This document shows, piece after piece, positions 46,130-55,232 of a stretch of 64,000 bases of DNA. A program made the position numbers and the translations under genes. Every line of letters starts with the position of its first letter. The first letter of the stretch is position 1. This DNA is from Kangiella sp. HD9-110m-PIT-SAG07 (GTDB lineage Bacteria; Pseudomonadota; Gammaproteobacteria; Enterobacterales; Kangiellaceae): positions 1 to 64,000 of the forward strand of contig QQTG01000021.1 of NCBI GenBank assembly GCA_003370465.1, given 5' to 3'. The notes beneath the pieces were generated by a model, which saw only the letters and a program-made list of their open reading frames with translations, was not told where the DNA came from and ran no database searches.

Positions 46130-46327
46130 TCATAGACGCGAATTATATCTAAAAATATCAATTGAGACTAATGAAACCATAATTGAGAATGAATAATGCA
46201 AATATGACTTAAAAGAAGTGCTTTTAATGCATGTATGAATTACATTAATGTTAAATTTCTTTGTGTTCAGAGATTTCTGTTGTTGATATATGTTTTAGTG
46301 TGATATTTATAGATTAGCGCATAAGAT

Positions 46328-46346
46328 TAATCTCTTAATGAGATTA
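46328..46346. promoter_or_regulatory. Inverted repeat upstream of the first DUF11 gene
   Basis: TAATCTC (46328-46334) and GAGATTA (46340-46346) flank TTAAT; the left arm also overlaps the palindrome AGATTAATCT. It lies 44 bases before the ATG at 46390 in an AT-rich gap of 260 bases and could be an operator or a leader hairpin. The regulator is unknown. Confidence 0.35.
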
Positions 46347-46389
46347 GAACTATTAATGGACTTTCTACGGGGTAGGAATTTTAAGATTT

Positions 46390-48249
46390 ATGAAAAATCT
46401 AATTTATAAGTTGGTAATCCTACTGACTTTACTTGGGGCTTGGGTAAATGCGAATGCTACGACGGTAGAATTTCAAGTTAATTGGCCGGAGTGGGCCCAA
46501 GAGAATCGGATTGAGTTTTATAACACTGCTGTTGATGCTGCGGATCGTGATGGCGATGGTGATACCACAGAAGTTATTAATAGTAACTTAGTGACAACTC
46601 GCTACGGTGGCCAAAATGCGATATGTGTGCCTGGTTTTTGTAGCATACCAGCAGTAGCAAATACTTCATTTTCTCAAAACTATACTTTTAATAATGTTCC
46701 TTCGGGCAACTACCGAATCGTTATGTATGATAGTTTTGGTGATGGTTGGAACGGCGGTGGCTCAGTAACAGTATTAGTGAATGGAACAAATATCGGTACT
46801 GTGGCAGCAAATGCTGCTGTGACCTCTACTAATGTTTTTGCTATTAGTGATACCCCAACTGGACTAAGCACTCAAACCTGCTCCAATACAAATTTGACCA
46901 ATGCTTGGTCAAATTTAGGAGCTTCGCCTCAAGCCACTGCAGGTGCCATCCCGGTAACTATATCAACTTCTGCGACTGGACCCGCTGGTTGGGTCTTTTC
47001 AACGGATACTATGAACACGATTAATGCGTGGAGCTCCACAGCGGTACAGGGCCGCCAATCCCTTGGCGTATTATTTGAGTGGGACCCAACACCGGGAGAT
47101 GGTGCGGCACCAGTTTATCGAGCAGTAAATACCGATGGCGCTGTGAATGATAACGATCCCGGGGGCCAAGGTACCATGCAGATCAATTTTGGCGGCCGAA
47201 CTGTTAATAATGCCATTGTTCACTTAGACCGTGTCGGTGGGGTTGGCGCTGGAGTTGCAAATACTTCTCGGTGGTCTGTGAATACTGCTGGAGTAAACTT
47301 AGGAAGGTTAGCAGGGGTCGGGCACTTTAGGACCTTCACCAATAATAAGTTGTATCGTGACATGCTGGTCGTTTCGGCCAACACCGAGTCTTCTACTGAC
47401 ACTGCGACAGGTACTGCCGCTGGCTCTGTAGTTTACCAAGGTCAGTACTCGACGCTTAGCTTGGGCTTGGATGGTATTGGTTTAGAAGGTGCTGGTGGCG
47501 ACGGTATGGAGATGGTGGTCTGCGTACCCCAAGCAGATTTATCGCTGACTAAAACCGTCGATAACAACGCACCAAACGTTGGGGAGAATGTCACTTTCAC
47601 ACTCACTGTCACCAATAATGGCCCTGACAGTACTAACAATATTCAAGTTAGAGATATTCTGCCAGCGGAACTTGATTTTGTGTCATCAACAGCGAGTCAA
47701 GGAAGTTATGCGTCTGGCTCTGGAGTTTGGACAGTTGGCACATTGGCGAATGGTGCTTCAGCAACCTTAGATATTGTGGTTAGCGCAAATACAGCTGGTG
47801 TTATTACCAATGAGGCTGAGATTATTAACGCTGACCGAATTGACCCAGATTCAGAGTTCAGAAGTGGCTTAACCACAGATGACTTGGCTGATGGCATTGC
47901 AGATGATGATGAGGCCTCTGTACAAATTAACGCTGGTGTTGTGGATATTTCAGTGACCAAAAATTCAAGCAATGATTTTATACCAGGTGGCTCTAACACC
48001 TATACGATTGTTGTTTCAAACGCTGGGCCTAGCGAGGCAGTAGGACTTGTGGTGACAGATAACTTGCCATCAGGGGTTACTTTAAGTGGAAGCTGGACTT
48101 GTACGCCTTCTGCGGGCTCAAGCTGCAGTAGCCCAAGCGGTGGAGCCGTTGGTGGGACCAGCGTATCAGTTACCGTTAGCGTCGTATCTGGTGGGCAGGT
48201 TACTTTGTCGGTTCCAGTAGTTTACAGCACGGACCCAACTGACTATTAA
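46390..48249 (+). CDS. Exported protein with two DUF11 domains
   Basis: The 619-residue product has a signal peptide cut near ANA/TTV (about residue 24). Residues 25-155 form a beta-rich domain with DAADRDGDGDTTEV and the MYDSFGDGWNGGGSV motif seen in many secreted proteins. A lectin-like middle part spans about 160-380. Two DUF11 repeats follow, starting at ADLSLTKTVDNNAPNVGENV and VDISVTKNSSNDFIPGGS. The protein stops abruptly at VVYSTDPTDY. It has no visible cell-wall anchor or sorting tail. A role at the surface or outside the cell is likely; the exact function is not known. A second exported gene follows after ten bases. Confidence 0.8.
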   Translation: MKNLIYKLVILLTLLGAWVNANATTVEFQVNWPEWAQENRIEFYNTAVDAADRDGDGDTTEVINSNLVTTRYGGQNAICVPGFCSIPAVANTSFSQNYTFNNVPSGNYRIVMYDSFGDGWNGGGSVTVLVNGTNIGTVAANAAVTSTNVFAISDTPTGLSTQTCSNTNLTNAWSNLGASPQATAGAIPVTISTSATGPAGWVFSTDTMNTINAWSSTAVQGRQSLGVLFEWDPTPGDGAAPVYRAVNTDGAVNDNDPGGQGTMQINFGGRTVNNAIVHLDRVGGVGAGVANTSRWSVNTAGVNLGRLAGVGHFRTFTNNKLYRDMLVVSANTESSTDTATGTAAGSVVYQGQYSTLSLGLDGIGLEGAGGDGMEMVVCVPQADLSLTKTVDNNAPNVGENVTFTLTVTNNGPDSTNNIQVRDILPAELDFVSSTASQGSYASGSGVWTVGTLANGASATLDIVVSANTAGVITNEAEIINADRIDPDSEFRSGLTTDDLADGIADDDEASVQINAGVVDISVTKNSSNDFIPGGSNTYTIVVSNAGPSEAVGLVVTDNLPSGVTLSGSWTCTPSAGSSCSSPSGGAVGGTSVSVTVSVVSGGQVTLSVPVVYSTDPTDY

Positions 48250-48259
48250 GGAGAACGCT

Positions 48260-48670
48260 ATGTCAGCGAAATTACTATATGCAGGATTACTACTGATAGC
48301 CTCTATGTCTTCAAATGCGGCCTTGGATGAAGAATCGCCTGAAGTCATTGATACGGATATTGTTTTATTGCAAGCGAATACATCGCTAGGTGAAACGCAA
48401 ATAAATTTGGTTAAGGGATTTATTGAGACAACATTGTCGTTAACGTTAAATTTAAACGCGTCCAAGGCGGGGCAGGGCGCTTTTCGTTACTCTGCCAGCA
48501 GAGAGATTCTCGAGTCTGAGCAACAGCTTGTTACGAATACTCTTCCTGCAACTTATGAGGTTAGTGTGTCTTTTCCTATCGATACCACTACTTATAAACC
48601 TAGACCTGATGATGAAGATAGCGGGGGGATGTCTACCCTGAGGTCTAAAATTAAAGAGGAACGTAAATAA
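48260..48670 (+). CDS. Small exported protein of unknown function
   Basis: The 136-residue product has a signal peptide cut near SNA/ALD (about residue 21). The mature part is mixed: VIDTDIVLLQANTSLGETQI, an alternating beta stretch LSLTLNLNASKAG, and a basic, Pro-rich end (YKPRPDDEDSGG then KIKEERK). I do not recognise a family. It starts ten bases after the upstream DUF11 gene behind AAGGAGAACG, a strong ribosome site, so the two are surely cotranscribed and may work together. Confidence 0.7.
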   Translation: MSAKLLYAGLLLIASMSSNAALDEESPEVIDTDIVLLQANTSLGETQINLVKGFIETTLSLTLNLNASKAGQGAFRYSASREILESEQQLVTNTLPATYEVSVSFPIDTTTYKPRPDDEDSGGMSTLRSKIKEERK

Positions 48671-48710
48671 CTGTTAAGCCGATGGCATTTAGTACAATAA
48701 CCTGCCAAAA

Positions 48711-48751
48711 TCAGTAGCGGAAGCTTCGCTTCTTAAAGAGCCCGCTACTGA
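48711..48751. repeat. Hairpin between exported-protein genes
   Basis: TCAGTAGCGG (48711-48720) pairs exactly with CCGCTACTGA (48742-48751), and AAGC/GCTT forms an inner stem-loop. No T-run follows, so this may be an RNA-stability element or a small palindromic repeat rather than a terminator. It lies in a 231-base gap. Confidence 0.55.
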
Positions 48752-48901
48752 GTCATCAACACCCTTTCACGTCTGCTTCACGATAGTCTTTATAGCATTA
48801 AAAAAACTAGCTTTTTAATAAGTTGGTTATATAATTGCCTAAATTTTGTGCTAATTGTTGGCACTGTTATTGATTTAAGGCCTTGATGAGTCTAGGGGCA
48901 G

Positions 48902-50341
48902 ATGATGAAGAAAAAATCTTGCGCAACTTGTATTGATGAAAATAATGCTACAAGAAACAAAGTACTACTTTCCAGAAAAACTAACAGTTACTTAGGAGTA
49001 TGGGTATTGACTGCGGGGTTGTTTATAGCAACTAATGCCCAAGCTGAGGAGCCGTATACCGTTGATATTGATGGTACTGACACCTGGTCTGGGAGTAATG
49101 TTACTAACTTTTTAGATGTGGATAGTACAATATCGACCGAGGCTTCTGGCTTACAGTTACAGGTTAACTCTACTCTAGGAACTCAAAATGGTTCTTCGTC
49201 CTACTCTGCTAATAATGCTAATGGTGATGAGGAAGTTAACCTCAATATCGCTAATCAGAAAGGGCAAAGAGCCGAAATAATCTGGACTTTCTCGTCGTCG
49301 GTTTTTCCTCTAGGAGCAAACAATCCATCATTTAACTTGCGAGATGTAGACTCGAATACTTCTGGCTTCCTGGAAGATCCTCCAGGTGCGTCCAACGAGT
49401 TTTGTGACCGAATAGAAGTCCGTGCATTTGATATTGACGGAAATACAGTTAGTGCGAGTAACTTCTCTGTTTCGACAGCTACCGCCCCAACGACATTTGC
49501 GGCTATCCCTGCTTCGGCTGGAACGCCTGCAAATAGTTTTGTGATTGAAGGGAATGCTAATGATACAGCTGGAAACTCTGAAGCACAGATTTCTATAGCA
49601 GCTAGTAGTATTCGCTCAATTCGTGTGATTTATGAAGAGTGTGAAACGCCGGACACTGATCGTCCTGGTGCAATAGGCATTGTTAATGGCTTTGGGGCAT
49701 TTTCGGTTTTCACCACGGATTTGGCGGTTAATAAACAGTGGCAAAATGCTGCTACCGGTGATCAGGCAACAGTAAATGTGACAGGTGGTACGGTAACAAC
49801 TTTGCCATCTTTGAACTCTACTGCTGACTCTGCCAATGAAACAGATTCCGGTACTGCCAGAGAAGTCATCTCTGGAGTGGATTACACAATCTCAGAAACA
49901 TTAGATGCGGGAAATACCTTCTCGTATGTAAACAGCTTATCTTGTACCGGTTCGGGTGACGGTGATGTAACCGATGGCGTCTTAACGCCAACAGCTTCTG
50001 ATACCTCGGTAACTTGTACATATTTAAACAGACTGCCTGAAGCCGATATAAGCGTTACCAAAAGTGATGGTGACTTGCAATTTGAACCCGGCAAAACCGT
50101 GACTTATCAAATTGTGATAACTAACAATGGCCCTGAATCTGCTGATGGTCTACTGGTGTCAGATGCATTACCGGCTGGTCTAGAGTCTGTGACTTGGAGC
50201 TGTAGGGCCAATGCTGGAGCCGTATGTGCAAACGCAAGCGGTAGCGGCGATGTTGCTGAGACTATCCCAACGCTACCCAACGGGGGCAGCGTTACATTCC
50301 GTGTCACGGGAACTTACAGTACAGACCCTTCAGGTTACTAG
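48902..50341 (+). CDS. Exported protein with prealbumin-like and DUF11 domains
   Basis: The 479-residue product has a long N-terminal region (about 30 residues with two Cys, MMKKKSCATC) before a hydrophobic signal ending near AQA/EEP (about residue 49). Residues 55-270 are beta-rich. About 275-390 resemble a SpaA/prealbumin-like repeat (TDLAVNKQWQNAATGDQATV and SETLDAGNTFSYVNSLSC). One DUF11 domain begins at ADISVTKSDGDLQFEPGKTV and ends at GTYSTDPSGY, the same ending as in the 46390-48249 protein. The two starts ATGATG are equivalent. A terminator follows. Confidence 0.78.
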   Translation: MMKKKSCATCIDENNATRNKVLLSRKTNSYLGVWVLTAGLFIATNAQAEEPYTVDIDGTDTWSGSNVTNFLDVDSTISTEASGLQLQVNSTLGTQNGSSSYSANNANGDEEVNLNIANQKGQRAEIIWTFSSSVFPLGANNPSFNLRDVDSNTSGFLEDPPGASNEFCDRIEVRAFDIDGNTVSASNFSVSTATAPTTFAAIPASAGTPANSFVIEGNANDTAGNSEAQISIAASSIRSIRVIYEECETPDTDRPGAIGIVNGFGAFSVFTTDLAVNKQWQNAATGDQATVNVTGGTVTTLPSLNSTADSANETDSGTAREVISGVDYTISETLDAGNTFSYVNSLSCTGSGDGDVTDGVLTPTASDTSVTCTYLNRLPEADISVTKSDGDLQFEPGKTVTYQIVITNNGPESADGLLVSDALPAGLESVTWSCRANAGAVCANASGSGDVAETIPTLPNGGSVTFRVTGTYSTDPSGY

Positions 50342-50369
50342 TCTAAAGATTATATCAATAACAGCAAAC

Positions 50370-50396
50370 GGGCATCCATTCATGGGTGCCTTTTTT
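50370..50396 (+). terminator. Rho-independent terminator after the second DUF11 gene
   Basis: GGCATCC and GGGTGCC form a stem with one G-U pair around ATTCAT and are followed by six T. Confidence 0.9.
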
Positions 50397-50485
50397 GTAT
50401 CTGTTATTCTTCACAGTGAACACTAAATTTACAGCGAGTGATAATTTGGGTAAGTTTAGCTAAACAATTAATCAATAAATCACTT

Positions 50486-51715
50486 ATGCTGAATATCATC
50501 TGGCTGCTCTTTTTCGTAATTGCTTTTGCATTATCACTGTTTGATTGGGTGTTTGCTGGAAACCAAGCTGCTTTTCCTGACCTGGTTAAATCATTATTTG
50601 ATATGGCTAAGCTCAGCGTGACAATTTCTATTGGGCTAATAGGAATTTTGGCATTTTGGTTAGGCTTACTAAAAATTGCAGAGCAGAGTGGTTTAGTGAA
50701 TAAGTTAGCGCGATTATTAGCGCCCTTGTTTAGAAAGTTGATGCCAGAAGTCCCGGATGGACACCCAGCCTTGGGCAGTATCAGCATGAACATGGCGGCA
50801 AATATGTTAGGACTCGATAATGCTGCTACCCCGATGGGAATTCGAGCGATGGAGCAGCTTCAGGAGTTAAACCCCGTAAAACATACAGCATCAAACGCGC
50901 AGATATTATTCTTAGTTTTAAACACTTCCGCAGTCACCATCATTCCTATAACTGTCATGCTCTATCGTGCTCAAATGGGCGCGGCAGATCCTGCCGCCAT
51001 CTTTTTACCAATATTGCTGGCTACCAGCGCATCAACCTTTGTTGGCTTATTAGCTGTTTCTCTCGTTCAAAAGCTATCGATATTTAATCGTGTCATTGGT
51101 TTATATTTCTTAGTTTTTGCTTCAATGATTGGCGGCTTAGTTTGGGTATTAATGTCTTTACCTTCAGATCAAATGTCGGAAATCAGCTCTGCGTTAGGTA
51201 ATTTTTTATTAATGGCGGCTATTGTTTTAATTTTAGTGCATGGCTGGAAACGTAAAATTGCGGTTTATGAGGAGTTTGTAGAAGGTGCTAAAGAAGGCTT
51301 CAAGGTGGCGGTTACGATTATTCCTTATCTTGTCGCTATGCTGACAGCTATCGGTGCCTTACGAGCCTCAGGTGCACTGGAGGCTTTTGCTTCAGGGTTA
51401 AGTTGGTTGTTTGGCTCGCTAGGCCTCGATACTCGGTTTGTCGAAGCCATTCCTACTGCGTTAATGAAACCGTTTAGCGGAAGCGGTGCAAGAGCGATGA
51501 TGCTTGAAACTATGGAATCGCAGGGCGTGGATTCTTTAGCGGGCTATATGGTCGCGACCATTCAGGGCAGTACAGAAACAACGTTTTACGTACTAACTGT
51601 ATATTTCGGTGCTGTTGGCATTAAAAGAGTGCGTCATGCTTTATCATGTGGCTTATTAGCAGATTTTGCGGGTGTAACTGCTGCGATTCTACTAAGCTAC
51701 TGGTTCTTTAGCTAA
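50486..51715 (+). CDS. Nucleoside-recognition (SpmA-SpmB fusion) membrane protein
   Basis: The 409-residue product fuses two halves similar to Bacillus spore-maturation proteins SpmA (about residues 1-190) and SpmB (about 220-409), each with a Gate/nucleoside-recognition domain. NMAANMLGLDNAATPMGIRAM and GSTETTFYVLTVYFGAVG are the hallmark stretches. About ten membrane segments are visible. Fused forms are widespread in non-sporulating gammaproteobacteria, where their function is unknown; transport is suspected. The frame opens at a GTG at 50438, but MLNIIWLLFF at 50486 matches family N-termini. Its stop overlaps the convergent sensor-kinase stop by four bases. Confidence 0.88.
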   Translation: MLNIIWLLFFVIAFALSLFDWVFAGNQAAFPDLVKSLFDMAKLSVTISIGLIGILAFWLGLLKIAEQSGLVNKLARLLAPLFRKLMPEVPDGHPALGSISMNMAANMLGLDNAATPMGIRAMEQLQELNPVKHTASNAQILFLVLNTSAVTIIPITVMLYRAQMGAADPAAIFLPILLATSASTFVGLLAVSLVQKLSIFNRVIGLYFLVFASMIGGLVWVLMSLPSDQMSEISSALGNFLLMAAIVLILVHGWKRKIAVYEEFVEGAKEGFKVAVTIIPYLVAMLTAIGALRASGALEAFASGLSWLFGSLGLDTRFVEAIPTALMKPFSGSGARAMMLETMESQGVDSLAGYMVATIQGSTETTFYVLTVYFGAVGIKRVRHALSCGLLADFAGVTAAILLSYWFFS

Positions 51716-52944
51716 GGCCTATTAGGCCAACAAAGTTGCATTTTAGCTCCGCCTAATTGATTCGATTGTGAAATGATAAACTCGCCTTCATGCCAGATAG
51801 CTACTTTTCGAACAATATAAAGTCCTAAACCAAACCCTTTATGGTTTTGCTCTTTAATGTTTTCGCGACTAAAGGGTTGCATCAATGTTTCACCCTTGTC
51901 ACCGACGCCTGGCCCGTCATCTTCAACGGAAAGTACACAAAAACCCTTGTCTAATTGAAATTTAAGACTGATAGCTTCTTTTGAAAAGCGTAACGCATTG
52001 GTTAGTAAGTTTTGAATGGCTATGGAAAGGGATTGTTTATCAAAGTAGACCTTAACATCATCACTTTGGCAACTAATCGTGATCTCTTGTTCGTAAATAG
52101 AAAACTTTTCATGCACTTCTTGTAAAAAGTTTTTGATTGGATAAAGTGCCCTGTGAATATTGTCAGTCTCATTTTCTACTTTCGCAAAGGACAGATAGTC
52201 ACTTACCAGTGATTCTATTTCTACAATATCATTTTGCATACGTTGTTTTTGTGATGATTTGATATTCGGAGAAATAATTTCAAGCATAAATTTCATACGA
52301 GCCAGTGGCGTTCGGATTTCATGAGAAATTGTGCGTGAAAGATCTTTATTCATTTGAATAAAGCTTAAAATTTTATTCGACATAGCGTAAAAGGAATTAG
52401 CCAGAGGATAAATATTAGAGGACTCCTTGATCGAGCGTTGCATAGGTTGTGGCTTACGCCCAAACTCTGCTGCATCTTGTTGTAGCTTTTGTAAATCCCT
52501 AAATATAGGACGCATCATCAACAATAATAAGCAGGCTAAGCTACTATAAAATAAGGGTATAATATAAGGGGCGATGTCAGACTCTTTTTGAACGTCTTTA
52601 AAGGGGCCAAACTGCGTTAAAGAATTAGTATCATGGTGTTTCTTGTAATAGTAAGTGTCGCCTACTTCATTAGCGACAGCAATAACATGACCGTCATTCA
52701 GCAACATTTGAATGTCCGAGGGCAGAACTAAAGTATTTGCATCAATTGTGTTAAATAAAGGCAACTGATGATCTGCGCTTTCGGGATTAATTGTTTTATT
52801 GTAACCCTTGAAGAAAAAGTCGATGTCGACTTGGTAATTCTTAGCAGGCTCCTGGGTAGCGCTATAGATATGGTTGAAGGACCAAATCAGCAGTGCTGCT
52901 GCGAGAACAATCAGTGCGTAGAATCGGAAAAATTGAAACTTCAT
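51712..52944 (-). CDS. Sensor histidine kinase
   Basis: The 410-residue product has a membrane segment at about residues 8-24, a periplasmic sensor region to about 130, a second membrane segment, a HAMP-like linker, and a kinase core. The phosphorylated His208 is in TISHEIRTPLARMKFMLEI. The N box is NLLTNALRF; G1 and G2 are SVEDDGPGVGD and GFGLGLYIVRKV. It is the last gene of a four-gene operon with its regulator, a DUF3019 protein and a MipA-type outer-membrane protein; the signal is unknown. Confidence 0.95.
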   Translation of the reverse strand: MKFQFFRFYALIVLAAALLIWSFNHIYSATQEPAKNYQVDIDFFFKGYNKTINPESADHQLPLFNTIDANTLVLPSDIQMLLNDGHVIAVANEVGDTYYYKKHHDTNSLTQFGPFKDVQKESDIAPYIIPLFYSSLACLLLLMMRPIFRDLQKLQQDAAEFGRKPQPMQRSIKESSNIYPLANSFYAMSNKILSFIQMNKDLSRTISHEIRTPLARMKFMLEIISPNIKSSQKQRMQNDIVEIESLVSDYLSFAKVENETDNIHRALYPIKNFLQEVHEKFSIYEQEITISCQSDDVKVYFDKQSLSIAIQNLLTNALRFSKEAISLKFQLDKGFCVLSVEDDGPGVGDKGETLMQPFSRENIKEQNHKGFGLGLYIVRKVAIWHEGEFIISQSNQLGGAKMQLCWPNRP

Positions 52945-52947
52945 GGG

Positions 52948-53652
52948 TTAATTTGCCGCCTTCGTATAAGTGAATAAATACCCTTTACCCCATACTGTTC
53001 TGATAATCAGGCCCGGAATATCAAAGCCTTCTAGTTTGCTACGTAGTCTACTGGTTCTAGCATCGACAGTTCTATCCAGTCCATTGTACTCTCTACCGAT
53101 GATGGCTTGGAACAGAAATTCGCGAGACAGAAGTTTTCCTTGGTTCTGTGCAAATATCCAGAGTAGTTCAAAGTCTTGACTAGTTAGCTCTAATAGTTGT
53201 TCACCCAGAGTAGTCGTTTTGTTTTTTTTATCGAGAATCAAGTCTGAAATAATGATTTTATCTTGCGACACGTGAGCCTGAGCTTTACGTAAGTTAGCCC
53301 GAATTCTGGCTAGCAAAACATTAGGCTCTACTGGTTTCACAATATAATCAATAGCACCAAGCTCTAGTCCCTTTATTTGATCTTCATCATCACTGAGCGC
53401 GGTTAAAAAAATAATCGGGGAAAGAAACTTTTCTTCCAATATATCTTTTAAATTAAAACCATCAATGTCTGGTAGCATAACGTCACACAGTATCAAGTCA
53501 TATTGTCTTTCTTCCGGCAGACTGTGAACATCTGAACCTTTTGCGATGTGAGTAAGTTGATACCCTTGTGCTCTTAAATACTCTTGTATTAACTCGGCTA
53601 ATGGTAAATCATCTTCGATTAACAGTATGTTGCAATCAATAATTTCGTTCAT
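52948..53652 (-). CDS. OmpR-family response regulator
   Basis: The 234-residue product has a receiver domain with acidic pocket IEDDLPLAEL, the phosphoacceptor Asp57 in LCDVMLPDIDG, Thr in FLTALSDDE and Lys in DYIVKPVEP. A winged-helix DNA-binding domain follows, with LTSQDFELLWIFAQNQGKLLS and VDARTSRLRSKLEG, then IRTVWGKGYLF. It pairs with the kinase three bases downstream. OmpR-type proteins bind tandem direct repeats about ten bases apart, as found upstream of the operon at 55085-55150, its most likely target. Its start overlaps the DUF3019 gene's stop. Confidence 0.95.
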   Translation of the reverse strand: MNEIIDCNILLIEDDLPLAELIQEYLRAQGYQLTHIAKGSDVHSLPEERQYDLILCDVMLPDIDGFNLKDILEEKFLSPIIFLTALSDDEDQIKGLELGAIDYIVKPVEPNVLLARIRANLRKAQAHVSQDKIIISDLILDKKNKTTTLGEQLLELTSQDFELLWIFAQNQGKLLSREFLFQAIIGREYNGLDRTVDARTSRLRSKLEGFDIPGLIIRTVWGKGYLFTYTKAAN

Positions 53653-54092
53653 AAAATACCTATGCCATAGTTACGTCGGACACGTTTTTTTACTGGCTGG
53701 AATACATTCAACGAAAAGGTACTGGTTGCTAAGACATTTTGAGTAATATTGTCACGGGCCAGCAATTTTATGCTAGAGTTAACTTTGACACTGACTTCAA
53801 AACTTACTTCCTTAACCTTACCATCACACCACAAAGGTTCAGCATCTTTTGCGTTATAAATGCAGATGTCATGATATTGCTTACTGGTAAATAAAACGGT
53901 GAGTTGTTGCTGACAAATATCACCGACTTCTTTGACCACGCAAATGGATGGATTGATAACTAGCTTAGCATCCTTGTTCACTTCATCCTTGGGCTGGATC
54001 TTCCATGGGTTGTCTTGGTGGCCATAAGCTGCACATCCCCCTAATAGGATATAGAGTGTTAGAAGGTGTGATGTTAGCCCCTGTTTTTTCAT
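53649..54092 (-). CDS. DUF3019 exported protein
   Basis: The 147-residue product is exported, with a signal ending near LGGC-AAYG, possibly a lipoprotein lipobox. The mature part has two disulfide-suited Cys pairs (SICVVKEVGDICQQ and HDICIYNAKDAEPLWCDG) on a small beta-sandwich. That pattern belongs to DUF3019 proteins, often encoded beside a two-component system and a MipA/OmpV gene in Shewanella and relatives. Function is unknown; it may act in the periplasm as an accessory sensor or partner of the MipA protein. It lies six bases after mipA and overlaps the regulator gene. Confidence 0.8.
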   Translation of the reverse strand: MKKQGLTSHLLTLYILLGGCAAYGHQDNPWKIQPKDEVNKDAKLVINPSICVVKEVGDICQQQLTVLFTSKQYHDICIYNAKDAEPLWCDGKVKEVSFEVSVKVNSSIKLLARDNITQNVLATSTFSLNVFQPVKKRVRRNYGIGIL

Positions 54093-54098
54093 AGTAAG

Positions 54099-54989
54099 TT
54101 AAAACGTATATTTCATCCCAAAGAAGTAAGTATCTGTATGGGTTGTATCAATTATATTACTGTCGGTAATCTCATCAGATAACATAGTGCGTTTAAAAAG
54201 AAGCTGCCAAGCCCAATTATTACTTAAAGCATACTCCGAATTAATAGAAAAAGAGTAATTGATACCTGATGAGTCTGGCTGATAAGAGAAAAAAGGGTTC
54301 ACGCTTTCTCTAGCCGTCGTGCCATAGTAATAGTTGAGTAGTTTCTTACTTTTATGGATTGCGCTAGCATTAATATGAAGGAACCAGTTGTCAGTTAATA
54401 TGAAGTTTCTAGATACCGTGAAATCAGCTTCATAGCCATAATGAACATCTGTTACATCATGATAATAACCTGCTCGAAAATCGAAACCTGAAAGGTGATA
54501 GTTTGCAGCAAAGCCCCCTAAGTATGAAATATCACGCTCGACGTCGGGTGGTGGCGGCATCCGAGGGTTTCTTAAGGGAGGCTGGACTCCCAGGGCTGAA
54601 AAGACACCAAAGTCATCTAGTTTTACATAAATACCATCTTCATTAAGTCGGCCCACTAGGTCTATGTAAAAGCGTTCATCTTCGTAAAGACTGTAGCCCA
54701 TAGTGGTATTTTCTAAAAAGAAATTCTCTCCATAGTAACTGACTCTAGGAAGGAAATAGAGATCATAATCATCAACATTGCTGATAATACTTTCCACTTG
54801 TCCATAACCTAAGCTAATGGAAACCTTCCACTCTCCCACCTCTTGCTCTGAAGTTTCAATCACGCTGGAGTTGTGCTTTTCATTGACAGATGGTTTTTCG
54901 TCAATAGCTTCTATTGAAATCTCTGTCGGTTCTGCAACAGCAGTCCAAGCAGAGAACAGTAGAGTTAGAGTGAAAGATAAATGTTTCAT
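54099..54989 (-). CDS. MipA/OmpV-family outer-membrane protein
   Basis: The 296-residue product has a signal peptide (cut near AVA/EPT, residue 19) and a 30-residue acidic spacer. An outer-membrane barrel with alternating strands follows (VSISLGYGQVESII, YFLPRVSYYGENFFLENTTMGY) and ends in KYTF, the aromatic C-terminus required for barrel assembly. MipA family members in E. coli link murein hydrolases and synthases; OmpV members are porin-like. The first gene of the operon, it is divergent from the S8 protease gene across a 243-base region containing repeated boxes. Confidence 0.85.
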   Translation of the reverse strand: MKHLSFTLTLLFSAWTAVAEPTEISIEAIDEKPSVNEKHNSSVIETSEQEVGEWKVSISLGYGQVESIISNVDDYDLYFLPRVSYYGENFFLENTTMGYSLYEDERFYIDLVGRLNEDGIYVKLDDFGVFSALGVQPPLRNPRMPPPPDVERDISYLGGFAANYHLSGFDFRAGYYHDVTDVHYGYEADFTVSRNFILTDNWFLHINASAIHKSKKLLNYYYGTTARESVNPFFSYQPDSSGINYSFSINSEYALSNNWAWQLLFKRTMLSDEITDSNIIDTTHTDTYFFGMKYTF

Positions 54990-55084
54990 TAATTGCTCCC
55001 CAGCTAGGGGCGGAAATTACCTAAGTTATATTACATTTCAGTCTAGCAACGGCCTTGAGGCATGTCCAACCAGTAACTTATTTT

Positions 55085-55150
55085 CGTACAAATTCGTACA
55101 AAGTGACTCGAACCTATTGATTGCTCGTTATGCGTACAAATTCGTACAAA
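55085..55150. promoter_or_regulatory. Four CGTACAAA boxes between mipA and the S8 protease gene
   Basis: CGTACAAA occurs at 55085, 55095, 55133 and 55143: two pairs, each with 10-base spacing (one helical turn), and 48 bases between pairs. The full 10-base unit is TTCGTACAAA. The distal pair lies about 30-47 bases upstream of a GATATA (55180-55185) that could be the protease -10; on the - strand TAATAT (55028-55033) could be the mipA -10. This is the layout expected for an OmpR-type activator, and the operon encodes one. Confidence 0.75.
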
Positions 55151-55232
55151 TGATCGCTCCTGAATAAGTTTATCTATGTGATATACCTTTGTTCGCTTAA
55201 AAAAAGTAATCAATATTTATAGGAGTCTAATC

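Noticed and set aside
50438-50485. GTG-initiated longer form of the SpmA-SpmB fusion protein
   Set aside because: The extra 16 residues are not family-like and the ATG at 50486 begins the typical membrane segment.
54817-55167. 116-residue + strand frame over the mipA 5' end and the control region
   Set aside because: It covers the mipA signal-peptide region on the other strand and the repeated boxes, and has no family look or ribosome site.
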